A stretch of DNA of 64,000 bases from an uncultured Opitutia bacterium (GTDB taxonomy: Bacteria; Verrucomicrobiota; Verrucomicrobiia; Opitutales; UBA953). The position numbers and the translations under genes were made by a program. The stretch is from contig CAMFKE010000007.1 of the NCBI GenBank assembly GCA_945957395.1, positions 62,001-126,000 of the forward strand, given 5' to 3'. Numbering within the stretch: position 1 is the stretch's first letter; every line of letters starts with the position of its first letter. A model generated the notes under the pieces. That model ran no database searches, was not told the DNA's origin, and saw only the letters and a list, made by a program, of their open reading frames with translations. Below, in pieces: positions 25,498 to 35,400 of the stretch.

Positions 25498-27147
25498 ATG
25501 ATTATCACCCGGTTGCAAACCTCCCTCCAGAAGCACCACAAGACGCTTCTGGCATGCCTGCTCGTCGTCATCATCGCCTCCTTCGTCTTCTATGTCGGCC
25601 CCACCGGCCACGGCGGCGGAAGGGAAACCGCCTACCTGCACCGCGGCGTGAACCTGGCCGACGAGCGCGACTCGCGTCAGGCGCGCGACCTCGCCTCGCT
25701 CACCGCCGCCCTCTTCAACCAGGCGCTGCACACCGACGAACTGCTTCTCGCCGCCAGACGCGCCGCAATCCAACGCGGCGCCGACCGGCCCGCCGAAGGT
25801 CTGCGTGAGTTCCAATTCCTTGTGGGCGTCGCGGACAAGCTCGCCGACGCCGACGCGCTGGGCATCCCCACCCCGTCGGAAGCGCAGATGCGCGAATTCA
25901 TCACCGGGCACCCCCTCTTCGCCAACAACACCGGCACCTTCGACCCGACCCGCCTCAAGAACTTCACCGAGTTCGCCCGCGCCCGCATCGGCCTTGACGA
26001 AACCCGCCTGCAGCGCGCCCTCGCCAACTCCTGGCGCGTGCGCAAACTCGACACGCTGTCGAACCCGGCCTCCGCTCCGGCGCTGTCCGTGCTGGCGACC
26101 CGCATCAGCGAAAAACTTCGCTCCCGTTGGACCGTCGAGACCGCCACCTTCCGCCGGGCCGACTATGCCGAACAGGTCGCAGCGGACGAAAAGGCGATCG
26201 CCGCGCACTTCGAGGCCAACAAGGAACGCTACCGCGTGCCGGAAAAGATTCGCCTGCGCGTCGCCCGCATCGCCGGCGACACCGCCGCCGCGGCCGCGCT
26301 GCCCGCGCCCGCCGACGCCGAGCTCCTCAGCCTCATCAAGGAGCGCCCCGACCTCTTCCCCGCCGCCATATCCGACGGCGAAGCTTTCCTGAAGGCCAAC
26401 CGTGACGCCGTCGCCACGGCCTGGCGTGCCGAGCGCGCCGGCGCCGCCGCCGCAGCGGAGCTTTCCGAGAAGCTCGACGCCGCGTTCCCTCCTGCGGAAA
26501 GCAGGCCCGAGAACGCCAAGCTCGACACCCTCCTCAAGCAGGCAGGACTCACCGTCGCCAAGCTTCCAGCCTATTCCGCCGACGCCCTGCCCGCCGGCAC
26601 CGGCGTGCCCGAAGCCCTGCTTCCCGGCGCACTCAGCCTGAGCGCCGCCAACTGGCGCACCGGCGCCATCCCCTACGGCAAGGAGGCCTTCGTGTTCATT
26701 TATGACGAAAGCATCCCGTCCCGTCTCCCCGAACTCGCCGAAGTGCGCGAGCGCGTCGGCGCCGATTGGGCCGCCGCCGAAACGGACCGCCGATTCGCCG
26801 AGTCCGCCTCGCGCAAGGCCGCTGAAATCGCCGCCGCCGTGAAGGCCGGCAAGAGCTTCGCCGACGCCGCCCGCGACGCCGGACTCAAGCCCGCGCCCGC
26901 CGTGAACTTCGTGCGCCGCGAGTGCCCGCCCGAGCTCGCCCGCCACATCGTCTCGCTCGACCCGCTGCCCATCGGCGGCACCTCCTCCGCCCTGCCCTCC
27001 GGCCCGGACCGGATTGTCGCGCGCATCATCACGCGCCTTGGCCCGGACCCCGTGAAGGACGACCCGCTCGCTCGAGAAATAACCGAGGAACTCGGACGCA
27101 CCGCCGCCTCGATCACCGCCGGGGGCGCCCGCGAGATCGCCGAATAA
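25498..27147 (+). CDS. PpiD/SurA-like membrane-anchored chaperone without visible parvulin domain
   Basis: A 549-residue protein with one N-terminal membrane anchor (about 17-35) after a short basic cytoplasmic tail (MIITRLQTSLQKHHK). A long helical periplasmic part follows. The anchored layout and helical N-terminal lobe with TPSEAQMREFITGHPLFANNTGTFDPTRLKNF are like PpiD. The second half repeats helical segments ending FADAARDAGLKPAPAV. I see no parvulin (rotamase) signature, so it may be a holdase-type chaperone for outer-membrane or periplasmic proteins. The ATG at 25498 immediately precedes the anchor. Confidence 0.75.
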   Translation: MIITRLQTSLQKHHKTLLACLLVVIIASFVFYVGPTGHGGGRETAYLHRGVNLADERDSRQARDLASLTAALFNQALHTDELLLAARRAAIQRGADRPAEGLREFQFLVGVADKLADADALGIPTPSEAQMREFITGHPLFANNTGTFDPTRLKNFTEFARARIGLDETRLQRALANSWRVRKLDTLSNPASAPALSVLATRISEKLRSRWTVETATFRRADYAEQVAADEKAIAAHFEANKERYRVPEKIRLRVARIAGDTAAAAALPAPADAELLSLIKERPDLFPAAISDGEAFLKANRDAVATAWRAERAGAAAAAELSEKLDAAFPPAESRPENAKLDTLLKQAGLTVAKLPAYSADALPAGTGVPEALLPGALSLSAANWRTGAIPYGKEAFVFIYDESIPSRLPELAEVRERVGADWAAAETDRRFAESASRKAAEIAAAVKAGKSFADAARDAGLKPAPAVNFVRRECPPELARHIVSLDPLPIGGTSSALPSGPDRIVARIITRLGPDPVKDDPLAREITEELGRTAASITAGGAREIAE

Positions 27148-27175
27148 CGCGTATCCTGCGATTCGTCGCCACAAC

Positions 27176-27205
27176 GGCGCGTCCTCCCACGGGACGCGCC
27201 TTTTT
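27176..27205 (+). terminator. Terminator of the PpiD-like gene
   Basis: A nine-base stem (27176-27184 with 27192-27200) is followed by five T. Confidence 0.88.
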
Positions 27206-27314
27206 CATGCCCCGCGCCCGGGAGGCTCCCCCGCTCGCCCCGGACAAGCGACTACGGCAATGCCCCCGGCCCCGCGGTGTTGCATCAGACCGCTCCTCGC
27301 CTACGCTGCTTCAC

Positions 27315-27737
27315 ATGGAATTCACCATCGCCACACCCGCGCTGCTCTTCCCCGCCATCTCCCTGCTCATGCTGGCGTTCACCAACCGCTTCCTGGCGGT
27401 CGCGGCGGTGATCCGAGCCCTGCACGACGCGCACCGGCGCAACCCCGCCCCCGGCCTTCTCGACGAGGTCCGCCACCTGCGGGCGCGCATCCACCTCATC
27501 CGGCTCATGCAGCTCTTCGCCATCCTCTCCATCCTGGTGGACTTCCTGAGCATGGGCCTGCTCTTCGCAGGCACCGGACTGCTCGCCAAAATCGCCTTCG
27601 GCGTGGCGCTGGCGCTCATGATCGTGTCCCTCACCATCTCCGCGCTGGAGATCAACATCTCCGTGCAGGCCTTGGAAATGCATGTGAAGGACATGCTCGC
27701 CGACGAAGAGTCGGACAAGAACAGCCGCAACGCCTGA
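27315..27737 (+). CDS. DUF2721 family membrane protein
   Basis: A 140-residue protein with three hydrophobic segments (about 5-28, 60-82 and 85-110). The pattern between segments (FLAVAAVIRALH, then LLDEVRHLRARIHLIRLMQ) and the ISALEINISVQALEMHVKD tail fit the DUF2721 family, whose function is unknown. The ATG at 27315 was chosen because the open frame upstream covers the previous gene's terminator and shows no similarity. Confidence 0.75.
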   Translation: MEFTIATPALLFPAISLLMLAFTNRFLAVAAVIRALHDAHRRNPAPGLLDEVRHLRARIHLIRLMQLFAILSILVDFLSMGLLFAGTGLLAKIAFGVALALMIVSLTISALEINISVQALEMHVKDMLADEESDKNSRNA

Positions 27738-27757
27738 ATCGCCCGCGCCCGCCGCGT

Positions 27758-28597
27758 TCACCACACCGAAGGGTCGGCGCCGAAATACCTCGCCAGCTGC
27801 GCCTGCAACGCCGGGTGCGCCTCGCGAAAGCGCACGGCGTCCTCGAAGAACGCCTCCACCGCCACGGCGAAAAGTTCCGCCGGTTCTCGAGCCCCGTACG
27901 CGTCGAGCACACCGTGCTCCCCCGCCTCCCTCAGCGCCGCGTAAGCCTCCGTCAGCTCGCGCTTCAGCGCCTCCCGCTCGGCCGGGCTCGACATCGCCGG
28001 AGCCCCGTCCATCGCCGCGTCCTCGGCGTCGAGCTGGTGCGCGAACTCGTGCAGCACCACATTGCGACCGTTGCCCGAGAACGCGATGTTGTTGCGGATT
28101 TCCAACCAGGAGAGCGCCACCGTTCCGCGCGCGTCCGACTCGCCCACCCGGTGTTCGCCCGAATCCGAATACACGCCCTCCGGCCCCGCCTCGCGCGTCT
28201 CCGAGGCGCTGAAAAACGAATCCGGATACACCAGCACGCTCGAAAGCCTCCGGTAAGAGGAAACGCCGGGACGCCCCACGACGGCCAGACAGGCGTGCCC
28301 GGCGATCGTCACGGCCATCTCGTCCGTAACCGCCCGGAGACCTCCGCAGGCCTCAAAGGTCTTCTCCGACAAAAAGGCCTTCACCTTGCGTTCCAAGGCC
28401 GCCCGAAGAGTGTCCGGCATGCGACGATAGGCGGGCATGTTTCGACGAAGGATGGCGCGCCACGCCGCCGGAAACGGCGCCTCCTCCAGCCACTCCCGCC
28501 TCGCCCGGCGTCGCCGGTAATGGCTCGCCGCCGCGACGGCCGCCACCGGCAGGACAAGCATCACCAGGAAAAGCAGGAACACGGTCAGGGGCGGCAT
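27758..28597 (-). CDS. MtfA-like zinc peptidase
   Basis: Zinc-dependent peptidase of the MtfA family, 279 residues, here with an N-terminal membrane anchor (about 5-25). The active-site motif HEFAHQLD is near residue 185. The downstream PAELFAVAVEAFFED block supplies the third zinc ligand in this family. In E. coli MtfA is cytoplasmic and acts on the Mlc-PtsG regulatory system; no PTS gene is nearby, so the target here is unknown. The ATG at 28597 was picked because it leads directly into the anchor. Confidence 0.87.
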   Translation of the reverse strand: MPPLTVFLLFLVMLVLPVAAVAAASHYRRRRARREWLEEAPFPAAWRAILRRNMPAYRRMPDTLRAALERKVKAFLSEKTFEACGGLRAVTDEMAVTIAGHACLAVVGRPGVSSYRRLSSVLVYPDSFFSASETREAGPEGVYSDSGEHRVGESDARGTVALSWLEIRNNIAFSGNGRNVVLHEFAHQLDAEDAAMDGAPAMSSPAEREALKRELTEAYAALREAGEHGVLDAYGAREPAELFAVAVEAFFEDAVRFREAHPALQAQLARYFGADPSVW

Positions 28598-28649
28598 GGC
28601 GGGAAGGTCGGCGCGCCCAGCGAACACGCAAACGCGGCTTCGGGAAACG

Positions 28650-29399
28650 CTATTCTCTCCACACGCCGGCTTCCACCAACTCGCGCGTGGCGAGCGCGCC
28701 CCAGTCACCGTTAGCCGACGGGTTGGCCGGGCTCGGGTGCGCGACATGGGCGATGCGCACCGGCAATCCGTTCAAGGCCGTCCGGGCGCGCCCCTGCGCG
28801 AATCCGCCCACGCCCACCACCCACTCGGGCTTGAGCGTGCCGACGAGCGTTCTCAGGAAATCGTCGCAGGCCTCGTAAACCGGCGCCATGTCGGCCGCCG
28901 GCAGCGTGTCGGGCGTCACATTGCGCCCCAGCCTGGTGTTCTCGAGGAAGAGCAAAGGGCAGTAATTGTGCACATAGTGCTGCGCAAAGAAGCTGTCGGG
29001 GGTGCCGAAGCGCGCCGCGAAAAGCCCCCACAGCCGCGCTCCGCTCACCTCGCGCCGGGCGCAGCCGAACCCCGTCACGCGCTTCGACGGATGCTCGTGA
29101 GCGGGGGAGCCGATTTCCCCGCGCAGGCCCATCCAGTCGCGCACCGAAGGCACATCGCCGAAGGGCACCCCGGTCTGCCCCATGCCGTACGGGCCGGGAT
29201 TCATACCGAGGAAAACGATCCGCTTGGGCGCCGCCGCGAACCGTTCCAAGTACGCGCGATGCACACCCCAAGCGTATTCAAGTGGACGATACACAAGGTC
29301 CGCAGGAGGCCTGAAAACAAGCCCCGAAAGCCGGCCGCTCAGTTCGAGCGTCGCGCTCACAAGGTCCCCGCCCATACGGGCCCGGTCGGCGTCCGACAT
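28650..29399 (-). CDS. SMUG1-type uracil-DNA glycosylase
   Basis: Base-excision repair enzyme that removes uracil and related bases from DNA. The 249-residue protein has the SMUG1 active-site motif FLGMNPGPYGMGQTGVPFGD near residue 65 and the minor-groove loop HPSPANPSANGDW near the C-terminus. The block GARLWGLFAARFG lies between them. The ATG at 29399 fits the family length; the frame upstream overlaps the next gene and lacks similarity. Confidence 0.9.
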   Translation of the reverse strand: MSDADRARMGGDLVSATLELSGRLSGLVFRPPADLVYRPLEYAWGVHRAYLERFAAAPKRIVFLGMNPGPYGMGQTGVPFGDVPSVRDWMGLRGEIGSPAHEHPSKRVTGFGCARREVSGARLWGLFAARFGTPDSFFAQHYVHNYCPLLFLENTRLGRNVTPDTLPAADMAPVYEACDDFLRTLVGTLKPEWVVGVGGFAQGRARTALNGLPVRIAHVAHPSPANPSANGDWGALATRELVEAGVWRE

Positions 29400-29419
29400 C
29401 GGTTGCTCGGCCCCGGCGT

Positions 29420-31324
29420 TCAACGGACCGCCGGCGTCGACTCCAAGGCGGCACGGGAGAGCCTGTCGACCGCTTCCTGGCAGAACTTGGAACCGCGGTT
29501 GAGGTCCTGCGCCGCCAGGTAGGCGGCGAGAGCCGCGCCGTTTCGCCCCTCGCCCTCCGCCCGCGCGGCGTCCGCGAGAAGCTTGGCGTAATCGGCCACC
29601 TGGGCCGCGTATCGCGAACGCAGAGCGGCCACGCGGGAATCGTCGGGGGCGCACTTGGAGGCCTCCTGCACGGCGTCCCAAGCCAGGTACCGGTTGCCCT
29701 GCGCGGCGAGCGCCTCGGCCTGCTCGGCGAGCGCCTCGATGCGCCCGATGCGCCGGAGCACCTCGTTGAGCTTGTCCATGCGCGGCTTGTCCTGGATGAG
29801 CGCCAGCGCGAACTCCTCCTTGCGCTCGAACAGCTCACGGAACTTGCCGGAATCATGCAGACGGTCGAACTCCGGCATGCGCTGCGACACCAGGTCCACG
29901 CGCCCGGTCATCTCCGTCATGAAATTCTTGATACCCGGATTGAGCGGCCAGATCTTGGCGGCGAGCGCAAGCTGCTCGGCCACCTTGTCATGTCCTTCCT
30001 TGCCGTTGATCAGCGCCGCCTGCTTGGCGGCGAGCACGGCCATGTCGGAGGCCTGACGGGCCGTACGAATCTTCGAACGGATACGGGCCGCCGGGAAATC
30101 CTTGGCCAGGGCGCAGATGCGCGCGAGGGTCTCCTCGGCAGCCTCCAGGTCGCGCTCGTCGCCGAACTTCTGCAGGTCGCGCATGTCGCGCGCCAACTCC
30201 ACATACGAACGCTTCTTCGCGTACGGCAGTCGGATGATGCCAGGCTCGTATTCGCCAAGGAAGAAGGTCTCCTGAAGCCGCTCCAGCGCCGCATGGCGCT
30301 CGCCCATCGCATCCAGTTGCTCGAAGGTGCGAAGCCCGGTGCCCACGTCGCCCATCGCCTCGCGCGCCACGCTGTCGAGCGTCTCCAGCGAAGGCACGAA
30401 ATTGGACACGGGGAAAAGCTCCTTCATCTCCTTCTCTCCGACCTGCACCTGCTGGTGCGAGGCCTTGTAGATCTGACGATAAAAGGCGTTGGCCAGCAGC
30501 ACATGCCTGAACCGGCGCTGCGTCATGTACGCGACGATGGTGCTCTGGAATTCCAACTTCGTCTGAACGCCCACCAACGCGCGCTGCGCCTCGGTTTTGG
30601 CGATGGCCGCCTTGGTCTCCGCCCGCTGCTCCTCCAGGAGGGCCATCTCGCGCACCCCCGTCACCGCTGGCTGATTCGCCTTCTTGGATGCGTTCAACTC
30701 ACGCTTACCCGCGCTTTTTTCCACGAGCGCGTCGGCGCGATTGGTGAGAATCTCCTCCTGCTGCTTCTGAATCGCCTTCTGCTGGATGACATCAATGCGC
30801 AGATTCTCCAACTCGCCGCGGGTGCGCCAGGCCTTCATCACCTGATTGGCCAGCGTGACCGAGGCGTTGCCGTCGAACTCGTACTTGGAAGCCTCGAAAA
30901 GAAGATTCCAGGCCTCCTGCAGGTTGCGCGAGCGGTTCGCAGCGGTGTCCGAGAAATTCATCGCCGAAAGCCGGGCGGTGATGGCGTCGATAAGGCGGCT
31001 GTACTCGTCATAGCCCGACTCGGGAGGCGGCGAGGCCAGAAAACGGTCGAAACGGGCGCGAATCACGCGCGTGTCACCCAGGTTGAAAGTCTTCCCCTTC
31101 CACTGAAGGGTGCCGCTCTCCGCATCCACACTGTCGCTCTTCACATCGAAGAGACGGTCGGCCATGCCCTCGGCGGTGGAGCTCGAGTAATTGCCGGCCG
31201 TGCCGCCCGCAGGAGCCGCCGGGCCGGTGGTCGGTGCAGCGGGATGACCGGTCGGGAGCCCTTGGGCGAGAAGGACTCCGGTAAAAAGCAAAGGAGCCGT
31301 CGCAAGGTGTCGTTTAAAAGTCAT
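29420..31324 (-). CDS. Secreted helical protein, function unknown
   Basis: A 634-residue protein that I cannot assign to a family. It has a signal peptide (to about residue 20, LLAQG), a Pro/Thr/Gly-rich linker to about 45, then an almost wholly helical sequence. Parts look like coiled coil (about 175-260, with IQQKAIQKQQEEIL and EEQRAETKAAIAKTEAQRA). The C-terminal third (about 440-625) looks like tetratricopeptide-type helical hairpins. It follows a small membrane protein gene by 57 bases on the same strand, so the two probably form an operon. Confidence 0.65.
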   Translation of the reverse strand: MTFKRHLATAPLLFTGVLLAQGLPTGHPAAPTTGPAAPAGGTAGNYSSSTAEGMADRLFDVKSDSVDAESGTLQWKGKTFNLGDTRVIRARFDRFLASPPPESGYDEYSRLIDAITARLSAMNFSDTAANRSRNLQEAWNLLFEASKYEFDGNASVTLANQVMKAWRTRGELENLRIDVIQQKAIQKQQEEILTNRADALVEKSAGKRELNASKKANQPAVTGVREMALLEEQRAETKAAIAKTEAQRALVGVQTKLEFQSTIVAYMTQRRFRHVLLANAFYRQIYKASHQQVQVGEKEMKELFPVSNFVPSLETLDSVAREAMGDVGTGLRTFEQLDAMGERHAALERLQETFFLGEYEPGIIRLPYAKKRSYVELARDMRDLQKFGDERDLEAAEETLARICALAKDFPAARIRSKIRTARQASDMAVLAAKQAALINGKEGHDKVAEQLALAAKIWPLNPGIKNFMTEMTGRVDLVSQRMPEFDRLHDSGKFRELFERKEEFALALIQDKPRMDKLNEVLRRIGRIEALAEQAEALAAQGNRYLAWDAVQEASKCAPDDSRVAALRSRYAAQVADYAKLLADAARAEGEGRNGAALAAYLAAQDLNRGSKFCQEAVDRLSRAALESTPAVR

Positions 31325-31381
31325 GACAAGGGATCCGGGTCGTTGATGGGTGACGATTCGATGAACCGAGGCGGCGTGCGC

Positions 31382-31777
31382 TCAGAGCTTCTCCATGTCC
31401 TCGACCGTGAGCATGTCGCGCCGCACGGAGATCTTCATCTTGAAGCGCTGGCCGACCGCAAGATTCGGACCGACGCCGGCGGGCACGAAAACCGGCACAC
31501 GCGAAGCCGCGGCGTCCAAGGTGCGCACGGCGATGAGCGAGCCCTTGGTCTCGTCCTGCGCGAGACGGCTGTCGATCTGCCCCCTCAGCAGGTAGGTGTT
31601 CCCGCGCAAGGTTTCCGCATCGCGCAGATAGACCGCATGCGGGAACGGCTCGAGCCCGCCAAAACGCCCTCCGCCGCGAACCACGATGACGACGACGGCG
31701 AACACCAGAACGCACGCCGGTATGGCGAACGCGAGCAGCAGCGGAGGGATTTTCCCGGGGGACGACGCGGGGGACAT
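31382..31777 (-). CDS. Small single-pass membrane protein, unknown
   Basis: A 131-residue protein with one membrane segment (about 11-33, LLLAFAIPACVLVFAVVVIVV) and a 95-residue beta-rich outer part (NTYLLRGQIDSRL to MKISVRRDMLTVEDMEKL). The outer part resembles small OB-like domains, though this is weak. It lies just upstream of the large secreted helical protein gene and is probably co-transcribed with it. Confidence 0.6.
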   Translation of the reverse strand: MSPASSPGKIPPLLLAFAIPACVLVFAVVVIVVRGGGRFGGLEPFPHAVYLRDAETLRGNTYLLRGQIDSRLAQDETKGSLIAVRTLDAAASRVPVFVPAGVGPNLAVGQRFKMKISVRRDMLTVEDMEKL

Positions 31778-31980
31778 GGGGTTGGGAAAGATGAAGGCCG
31801 CCCCGACGACCGGGAACGATTCCCGTCGGCGGCGCGGACCCGCAAGGTGACCGCATCAGCGCCCCGGAGGAAGCCCTAAAACGCAAATCGGCCCCCACCC
31901 ACCCCGGTCTCTCCGACGGTCACCCACCAGCGCGCGGTGCAGGCTTGTGAAGAGCGCAAAAGCCGTTCGGCTTCGCCTGC

Positions 31981-32325
31981 ATGAGCGAAAACCCGCATCG
32001 CACTTTCGGCGAACTGCAGCAGCGCGTGGAGGCGCTCGCCGAGCGCAACAACTGGGCAAGGTTCCACACGCCCGCCAACCTGGCGCGCGCCCTGTCGGTG
32101 GAGGTGGGCGAGCTCAACGAGCAGTTCCTTTGGGAGGGCGTGCCGCGCTCCGCCCATGGGCTGCAGGACGAAATCGCCGACTGCCTGCTGCTGCTCCTTC
32201 GACTCTCCCAGGTTGCCGGCGTGGACCCGGTGGCCGCCGCCCACGCGAAGATGGATGTGAACGACAGGCGCGTATGGCTGCCCGACGGCACTCGCGACAA
32301 AAGCCGTCCGCTTCTCGACCGCTAA
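31981..32325 (+). CDS. MazG-like nucleotide pyrophosphohydrolase
   Basis: A 114-residue all-alpha NTP pyrophosphatase of the MazG/dCTPase (RS21-C6) type, which hydrolyses non-canonical or excess (d)NTPs to monophosphates. The metal-binding helices are visible as SVEVGELNEQFLW (ExxE) and LQDEIADCLLLLLRL (ExxD). The C-terminal half with AAAHAKMDVNDRRVW is as in the family. It is a single-domain form, far shorter than full MazG. It stands alone, convergent with purL. Confidence 0.87.
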   Translation: MSENPHRTFGELQQRVEALAERNNWARFHTPANLARALSVEVGELNEQFLWEGVPRSAHGLQDEIADCLLLLLRLSQVAGVDPVAAAHAKMDVNDRRVWLPDGTRDKSRPLLDR

Positions 32326-32412
32326 GGCCACCCCCTCTCTTTTTGAATAACCGGAAGCGGGCCACTCGCACGGGCGCCCCTGCCGAGAAATACCGAGGGC
32401 AAAGCCGACAGC

Positions 32413-32448
32413 AGAAAAAACAGAAGGCCGGCGTCGCCGCCGGCCTTC
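32413..32448 (-). terminator. Terminator of purL
   Basis: An eleven-base perfect stem (32423-32433 with 32438-32448) is followed on the minus strand by TTTTTT. It lies about 45 bases past the purL stop. Confidence 0.9.
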
Positions 32449-32493
32449 GGGAAAAATGATCGCCATGCGCGGGAAGCGTATGGCGGTCTGACC

Positions 32494-35400
32494 TTACAGG
32501 AAGTAGCTCACGCCGCCTTCGAAGAGGGGCTGGAACTTGTCGCCCGGGATGTTGCGCGCGATATTGGCGCCGCGGCGTTCGGAGTGGCCCATCTTGCCGA
32601 GCACGCGACCGCAAGGCGAGGTGATGCCCTCGATGGCGTGCACGGAGCCGTTCGGGTTGTGCGCGATGTCGTAGGCGGGACGGCCGGACTCGTCGCAGTA
32701 CTGGAAGGCGATCTGGCCGGCGGCGGCCAGGCGGGCGACCGTCGCGGCGTCGGCCACGAAGTTGCCCTCGCCGTGCGAGATCGGGATGGTGTGCACCTGG
32801 CCCACGGACATCTTCGACAGCCAGGGCGAGTTCACCGAGGCCACGCGGGTGTGGACATAACGCGACTGGTGGCGACCGATCTTGTTGTGGAACAGGGTCG
32901 GGGCGTCCGGGGTCATGTCGCGAATGTCGCCGAAGGGCACGAGGCCCAGCTTGATGATGGCCTGGAAGCCGTTGCAGATGCCAAGGATAAGGCCGTCGCG
33001 GTTCTTGATCAGGTCCAGCGTGGCGTCGCGCACCACGGGATTCTTGAACACGCCCGCGATGAACTTGCCAGAGCCATCGGGTTCGTCACCGGCGGAGAAA
33101 CCTCCGGGGAACATGAGCATCTGCGAGGCCTTGATGCGGCCGGCGAGCTCGCGCAGGGATTCCTCGACATCACGCGTGTCGCGATTGCGGATGACGAAGA
33201 TGTCGGCCTCGGCGCCGGCGGCGCGGAAGGCGCGAGCGGTGTCGTATTCGCAGTTGGAGCCGGGGAAGACCGGGATGATGACGCGCGGCTTGGCGGCCTT
33301 GAGCTTCGCCTTGGCGGTGAAGGGCTTGGCGAACGCAAAGGTCTCGGGCGTTCCGGCGGGCTCGGGCGCGCGCATCGGGAAGGTGCTTTCGAGCGGGGCG
33401 TCCCACGCGGCGAAGAGTTTTTCGATCGCCACGCTGCCGGCGGGCCAGGAGAGCGCGGCGTCGGCGACGGTCGTTCCGAGCACGGTGTGCTCGAGGCCGG
33501 CGAGGTCGGCGACCGAGGCGACTTCCAACACGAGGCTGCCGTATTCGGGCAGGAAGAAGTCGGCGGCCGGCGCGGCGGCGAGTTTCACGCCCACGCGGTT
33601 GCCGAAGCTCATCTCGGCCAGCGCGGAGGCGAGACCGCCGGCGCGCACGGCGCGGGCGGCGAGCACCTTGCCCGACTGCATGAGGGCGTGGATGGCGCGG
33701 TGTTTCACGCGCATGGCGCGCAGGTCGGGCAGTTCGTCGGCGCCGCGCTGGGCGCGCACGACGACCACGGTCGAGCCGGCCTTCTTGAACTCGGGCGAGA
33801 TGACCGAGGAGGCTTTGCCGGGCACGATGGCGAAGGACACCAGCGTGGGCGGCACATCGATGTTCTTGAACGAGCCGGACATCGAGTCCTTGCCGCCGAT
33901 GGCGGGTGCGCCGAGCGCGAGCTGGGCCTCGAAGGCGCCGAGCAGCGCGGCGACGGGCTTGCCCCAGCGCTTCGGGTCGGCGCCGAGTTTTTCAAAGTAC
34001 TCCTGCAGGGTCAGGCGGATGCGGTCGGGGTTGCCGCCGGCGGCCACCACGCGGGAGACGGATTCCACCACCGCGCACACGGCGCCGTGGCCGGGCGACC
34101 ACTTGGCGATGTCGGCGTTGTAGCCGTAGGACATGATGGTGCACGCGTCGTGGGCGCCTTCGAGCACGGGCAGCTTCGCGGCCATCGCCTCGGCGGGCGT
34201 GGTCTGAGTGCGGCCGCCGAAGGGGTGCAGCACGGTGTTCGCGCCGATGGAGGCGTCGAAACGCTCCACCATGCCGCGCTGACCGGCGTTTTCGAGTTTG
34301 CCCAGGTGGGCGATCCAGGCGGACGCGAGGTCGGCGGGCGCGGCGCTCGCGCGGAAAGGCGACTTCGCGGCGTCCGGGGCGGACACGGCGGCGCGGGAGG
34401 TCTGCGCCACGCCGTTCGTATCCAAGAAGTCACGACTGAGGTCGACGATGGTGGTGCCGCGCCAGCTCATGCGCAGGCGGCCGGTGTCGGTCACGCGGGC
34501 GACCTGCACGGCCTCCAGGTTTTCCACGCCGGCGGCGGCGATGAATTTTTGGACATCCTTGGCTTCGAGGACGACGGCCATGCGCTCCTGGGATTCGGAG
34601 ATGGCGATTTCGGTGCCGTTGAGGCCCTCGTACTTGAGGGGCACGGCGTCGAGGTCGATTTCCAGCGAAGGCGCGAGTTCGCCGATGGCAACGGACACGC
34701 CGCCGGCCCCGAAGTCGTTGCAGCGCTTGATGAGCGCGGACACCTCGGGGTTGCGGAAGAGGCGCTGGAGTTTGCGCTCCATGGGCGCGTCGCCCTTCTG
34801 CACTTCGGCGGAGTTTTGCAGCGCGGTTTCGGTGTGTTCCTTGGAGGAGCCGGTGGCGCCGCCCACGCCGTCGCGACCGGTGCGGCCGCCGACGAGCACG
34901 ATGATGTCGCCGGGCGCGGGCGCTTCGCGGCGCACATGGGCGCGAGGGCCGGCGGCGACGACCGCGCCGATCTCCATGCGCTTGGCGACGAAGTCGGGGT
35001 GGTAGTTTTCCGCCACCATGCCGGTCGCGAGGCCGATCTGGTTGCCGTAAGAGGAGTAGCCGCGCGCGGCGCCGCGGGTGATCACGCGCTGCGGGAGCTT
35101 GCCGGGCAGGGTCTGCTCGAAGGGCGTGCGGGGGTCGGCCGAGCCGGTCACGCGCATGGCCTGGTAAACATAGCTGCGGCCCGAGAGCGGGTCGCGGATG
35201 GCGCCGCCGAGGCAGGTCGCCGCGCCGCCGAAGGGCTCGATTTCGGTCGGGTGGTTGTGCGTCTCGTTCTTGAACATCACCAGCCACTCCTCGGTTTTGC
35301 CGTCGATCTCGACGGGCACCACGATGGAGGCGGCGTTGATTTCCTCGGATTCCTCGAGGTCGTCGAGTTCGCCGGTGCGCTTGAGTTCGCGGGCGCCGAG

